In this document: in pieces, positions 61,083 through 64,000 of the stretch
Layout of the letters: each line of letters starts with the position of its first letter
How positions within the stretch are numbered: the first letter of the stretch is position 1
Assembly (NCBI GenBank): GCA_000752035.1
Contig: CCFE01000021.1
Span: 248,001-312,000, forward strand
Origin: Bacillus rubiinfantis
GTDB taxonomy: Bacteria > Bacillota > Bacilli > Bacillales > Cytobacillaceae
Length of the DNA: 64,000 bases
Reading direction: 5' to 3'
Translations under genes and position numbers: made by a program
The notes under the pieces: model-generated
Told to the model about the DNA's origin: nothing
What the model saw: the letters and a program-made list of their open reading frames with translations, nothing else
Databases searched by the model: none

Positions 61083-61955
61083 GTGACTGAAAAAAATGTC
61101 TCCGTTCATGACATATTAGAGTCCATCATTACTACCAAGGATTCCTTACCGAAGAAACAGAAAAAGTTATGCAATTATATTCTTGAAAATTATAAAACTA
61201 TTGGCTTGCTAACTGTTAAAGAACTTGCTTTAAAAGCTAGGGTGGGTAAAACTACTGTGCTTAGAGTTATGAAGGCTCTAGGTTTTCAAAGCTTTAATGA
61301 CATGAGAACGTACTTTCATGAATTATCCTTAGAATCGGTAGATAAGTGGGAATATGTGCAGGAATCATATAAAAACAACAGCGAGAAGGGTGCATACAAT
61401 ACATTATCGCAGGTTTGGCAAGAAGGGGTTAACCTGCTTAATAAGTCATTAAATGTTCCGCTTATTGATAATTTTCAAGTAGCATTAGACTTAATACTCA
61501 AGTCAAGCAAAGTAAATATACTAGGTCTTCGTCCGTATAAAGCTGTGGCCATTTATCTTGAACTGTTAATGGAGGAATTTTGCTCCAAAACCAGGCAATT
61601 AAGTAACGATAGTGACTCAATGTTTGATCGGATTTTGCAATTTGACGAAGATGAAGTTTTTATAATATTTGCCTTTGAACCGTACACCAGAAGAACTATT
61701 GATGCTGGGGATGTTGCTCATAAAAAAAGGATTCCTATCATCCTCATTACTGATCATCTCTCTTGTCCATTAGTCAGTTTAGCGACTGTAACATTGAAAG
61801 TTGAAACAAGCCAAAAACACCATTCTATACTGCCAATTATTGCATTAGTGGAGGCTATTGTTATTGAACTTGGAAAACAACTGTCTGATAGCTCTGTTGA
61901 AAAGTTAGAAAAATTAAAACTAATTCTTGAAGAAAAAAATGTTATCTTCCATTAA
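61083..61955 (+). CDS. RpiR/MurR-type transcriptional regulator
   Basis: A 290-residue regulator with an N-terminal HTH (KELALKARVGKTTVLRVMKA, then LGFQSFNDMRTYFHE) and a C-terminal SIS sugar-phosphate-like domain (VNILGLRPYKAVAIYL; IPIILITDHLSCPLVSLA). GGGAGG is 7 bases before GTG at 61083. It follows the FadR-type gene by 49 bases, so the two regulators are probably cotranscribed; SIS domains bind phosphosugars, but the effector here is unknown. Confidence 0.85.
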   Translation: MTEKNVSVHDILESIITTKDSLPKKQKKLCNYILENYKTIGLLTVKELALKARVGKTTVLRVMKALGFQSFNDMRTYFHELSLESVDKWEYVQESYKNNSEKGAYNTLSQVWQEGVNLLNKSLNVPLIDNFQVALDLILKSSKVNILGLRPYKAVAIYLELLMEEFCSKTRQLSNDSDSMFDRILQFDEDEVFIIFAFEPYTRRTIDAGDVAHKKRIPIILITDHLSCPLVSLATVTLKVETSQKHHSILPIIALVEAIVIELGKQLSDSSVEKLEKLKLILEEKNVIFH

Positions 61956-62221
61956 ATAAGAAAAAATTACACATTGCTTTATGTAAAAACGTATTCAAGC
62001 AGTGATGTCTACCGAATTAACTTGAAAGGGATTATCTAAAAGGCAGGTGAATCTGACATTTTAGAAATCCCCTTTTGATAATAAAAAAGGAATAAATAGT
62101 CCTATTTTATATAAAACGGTTTACTTTGTTCCTTAATGGTGCTATTATTGTATAAGAAACTAACTATTCAGAAAAGTAAAAAATGTGTTAATTAATATTT
62201 TGGATGGGGGTGCGTTTAGAG

Positions 62222-63358
62222 ATGAATCCTTCAACAAAGGAATCTACAGAACTAGCTGAAAAGGTGAAAATGTCCACTGGTTTAATTGATTGTGATGTTC
62301 ATCCATATATGAATTCACTGGAGGAATTGGTCCCTTACTTGGATGACGCTGTACAGAAGCAATTAAATATAGGCAGGTTTAAGGATGGTTTGCTTCAAAA
62401 CCAGAACAACGGTGCCTTTGAATTTCCTAAAGGAAGATACGCTAATCCGGGTCATGTACTACGAACAGATGCTATCACACCATTAGGTGGTGTGCCAGGG
62501 TCTGATCCTAATTTTTTAACTAAAGATTTGTTTGATCGTTTTAATACCACATACGGCATATTAAATATCGGCCATGGAACAATGGGTGCTTATCATAATA
62601 TCGATTTAGCTTCAGCATACACGAGAGCGGCCAATGACTGGCTTTATGATACTTGGGTAGAAAGTGATCATAGGTTTCGTATGTCAATGGAGGTAATGCC
62701 AGTTGACCCCCAGGAAAGTGTAAAGGAAATTGAGAGAATTGGACGAAAACCGGGCATTACGGCAATTAATTTGCGGATGATCAATGTCCCCTTTGGAAAA
62801 CGTCACTTTTGGCCGATTTATGAAATTGCTGAGGAATATGGTTTGCCAATTATCGTTCACCCTGATTCAGAGGGAACGGCAGAATATGCCCCAGGTCAAG
62901 CGATTGGTCCCGCTTCTACTTATATTGAATGGCACTCTACATTGCCAATTGTTGCTATTCGCCAGGTTGCCAGCCTAGTATTTGAAGGTGTATTTGAAAA
63001 GTTTCCTAAACTAAAATTTGCTTTCATTGAATATGGGGTAGCGTGGTTACCTCATGTAATGTGGAGATTGGATAAAAACTGGAAAGCTCTTCGTAAAGAG
63101 GTTCCTTGGTTAAAACAGCCACCAAGTGAATATATTAGAAGGAATATTAGATTAGGTACACAGCCGATAGAAGAACCGTATCGACCGAATGATTTACTAG
63201 AGCTGATTCAAATGGTTAATGCAGAAGATATGTTGTTGTTCTGCAGTGACTATCCGCACTGGGATGGGGATGTTGGTAATCGAATTTTCCTCCGATTCCC
63301 TGCAGATGTAAAACGCAAAATTTATTTTGAAAACGCTTTAAAAACATTTAGATTCTAA
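62222..63358 (+). CDS. Amidohydrolase family 2 metal-dependent hydrolase/decarboxylase
   Basis: A 378-residue TIM-barrel protein of the amidohydrolase_2 family (PF04909 type, as in ACMS decarboxylase). Metal ligands appear as DCDVHP near the N-terminus, His in PIIVHPDSEG and Asp in FCSDYPHWDGD. It could be a hydrolase or a non-oxidative decarboxylase. GGGGGTG is 9 bases before the ATG at 62222, preferred over ATG 62204. It forms an operon with the Rieske protein gene. Confidence 0.82.
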   Translation: MNPSTKESTELAEKVKMSTGLIDCDVHPYMNSLEELVPYLDDAVQKQLNIGRFKDGLLQNQNNGAFEFPKGRYANPGHVLRTDAITPLGGVPGSDPNFLTKDLFDRFNTTYGILNIGHGTMGAYHNIDLASAYTRAANDWLYDTWVESDHRFRMSMEVMPVDPQESVKEIERIGRKPGITAINLRMINVPFGKRHFWPIYEIAEEYGLPIIVHPDSEGTAEYAPGQAIGPASTYIEWHSTLPIVAIRQVASLVFEGVFEKFPKLKFAFIEYGVAWLPHVMWRLDKNWKALRKEVPWLKQPPSEYIRRNIRLGTQPIEEPYRPNDLLELIQMVNAEDMLLFCSDYPHWDGDVGNRIFLRFPADVKRKIYFENALKTFRF

Positions 63359-63378
63359 TCTGGATGGAGGGGAAATAG

Positions 63379-63813
63379 TTGAAAACGATAAATAAAACGC
63401 AAAATCGACATCGTATTGTTTTATTTCCTTCTGCACAATTGAAACCAGGGGAACGAAAATTGGTTGAAATTGATAGGGTAGAAATAGCAATTGTTAATAT
63501 AGCTGAGAAGCTCTATGCGTTTCGAAATGCCTGTCCACACCAAGGAGTATCAATGATATATGGATCCATAGGTGGGACGATGCTTCCCTCAGAACCTACT
63601 GTCTATCAATACGGTTGTGAAAACGAAATCGTAAGTTGTCCGCTGCACGGTTGGGAATTTGATTTGAAAACAGGTAACTCGATTTTTGCGCCGGATAAAG
63701 TTTCTTTATTAACATATGATATTCATGAAGAAGATGGAAACATTGTGATGTATGTAAAGAGGAAGCCTGAAAAAGTGATAATTAAAGAGTTTCAATGTAA
63801 TAGAAATCTTTAA
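63379..63813 (+). CDS. Rieske [2Fe-2S] ferredoxin-like protein
   Basis: A 144-residue protein with both cluster motifs, CPHQG and CPLHGWEFDLKTG, within a Rieske fold; an unusual stretch of about 25 residues separates them. No oxygenase catalytic domain is attached, so it is an electron carrier or a small subunit. TTG start after ATGGAGGGG, 20 bases beyond the amidohydrolase stop. No oxygenase partner is visible before the end of the window. Confidence 0.85.
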   Translation: MKTINKTQNRHRIVLFPSAQLKPGERKLVEIDRVEIAIVNIAEKLYAFRNACPHQGVSMIYGSIGGTMLPSEPTVYQYGCENEIVSCPLHGWEFDLKTGNSIFAPDKVSLLTYDIHEEDGNIVMYVKRKPEKVIIKEFQCNRNL

Positions 63814-63897
63814 TATCAAAATATGGATGACTAGATGTGTTCCTTTTCAGATTGGAGAAAGAAATTGATACCAGTAGGTAACAAAAGATTGATAGTT

Positions 63898-63942
63898 AAA
63901 AACTCCCAAGTTGGACTAAGATCATGCTTAGGAGTTTTTACT
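63898..63942 (+). terminator. Terminator of the amidohydrolase/Rieske operon
   Basis: AAAAACTCC pairs with GGAGTTTTT, and the inner bases AAG / CTT add to the stem. Confidence 0.75.
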
Positions 63943-63954
63943 TTTACTTACATT

Positions 63955-63979
63955 TAAAAAAGCCATTCTTAAATGGCCT
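63955..63979 (-). terminator. Minus-strand terminator of a gene beyond the right edge
   Basis: On the minus strand GCCATT / AATGGC is followed by a T run. A TAA at 63983-63985 on that strand may be the stop of a gene that enters from the right. Confidence 0.45.
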
Positions 63980-64000
63980 AAATTAGCTGCTTGTTACATT

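Overview
The window is a contiguous piece of chromosome from a low-GC, endospore-forming Bacillaceae species (Bacillus/Neobacillus-like). The evidence is strong AAGGAGG-type ribosome binding sites, many TTG/GTG starts, and Bacillus family genes: racA, csgA, sqhC, helD, yclM, a YjcZ-type sporulation peptide and YhfH- and YdjO-type small proteins. I see no insertion sequence, prophage, CRISPR array or rRNA operon. It is mostly core genome, with an accessory catabolic block on the right.

Layout. 1-4.7 kb is a nitrate-respiration region: the end of narI, a frameshifted MHYT-like/PAS histidine kinase and a NarK-type transporter carrying a C-terminal PAS domain. 5-9.2 kb has a KtrB/TrkH potassium transporter, small proteins and a lipoteichoic acid synthase. 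10-13 kb is a substrate-binding/permease/ATPase ABC operon. 13.2-16.5 kb has a Nudix CoA hydrolase, aspartokinase and two paralogous membrane proteins. 16.6-21.2 kb is an osmoprotection locus: a BusR-like GntR-RCK_C regulator, a permease/binding-protein fusion, a CBS-domain ATPase and a DHH phosphoesterase. 21.5-31.6 kb holds housekeeping and sporulation genes, HelD and an E. coli-type asparaginyl-tRNA synthetase. 31.6-33.4 kb is lysP behind a lysine riboswitch. 35.5-36.2 kb has no gene but encodes what looks like a large structured RNA closed by a 17-bp helix. 36-50 kb holds sporulation, stress and repair genes, including a two-component system beside HtrA, and sporulenol synthase. 50.5-51.2 kb is a cluster of six tRNAs. 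52.2-63.8 kb is a catabolic cluster with its own FadR-type and RpiR-type regulators.

The most notable items are: the unassigned ~0.5-kb structured RNA; three genes whose only well-placed initiator after a strong Shine-Dalgarno is ATT; a perfect A-AAA-AAA slippery heptamer exactly where a kinase changes frame; matched TGGTNNNACCA operators at the same promoter position upstream of two genes of the catabolic cluster; and a terminator hairpin in the asnS leader without a T-box.
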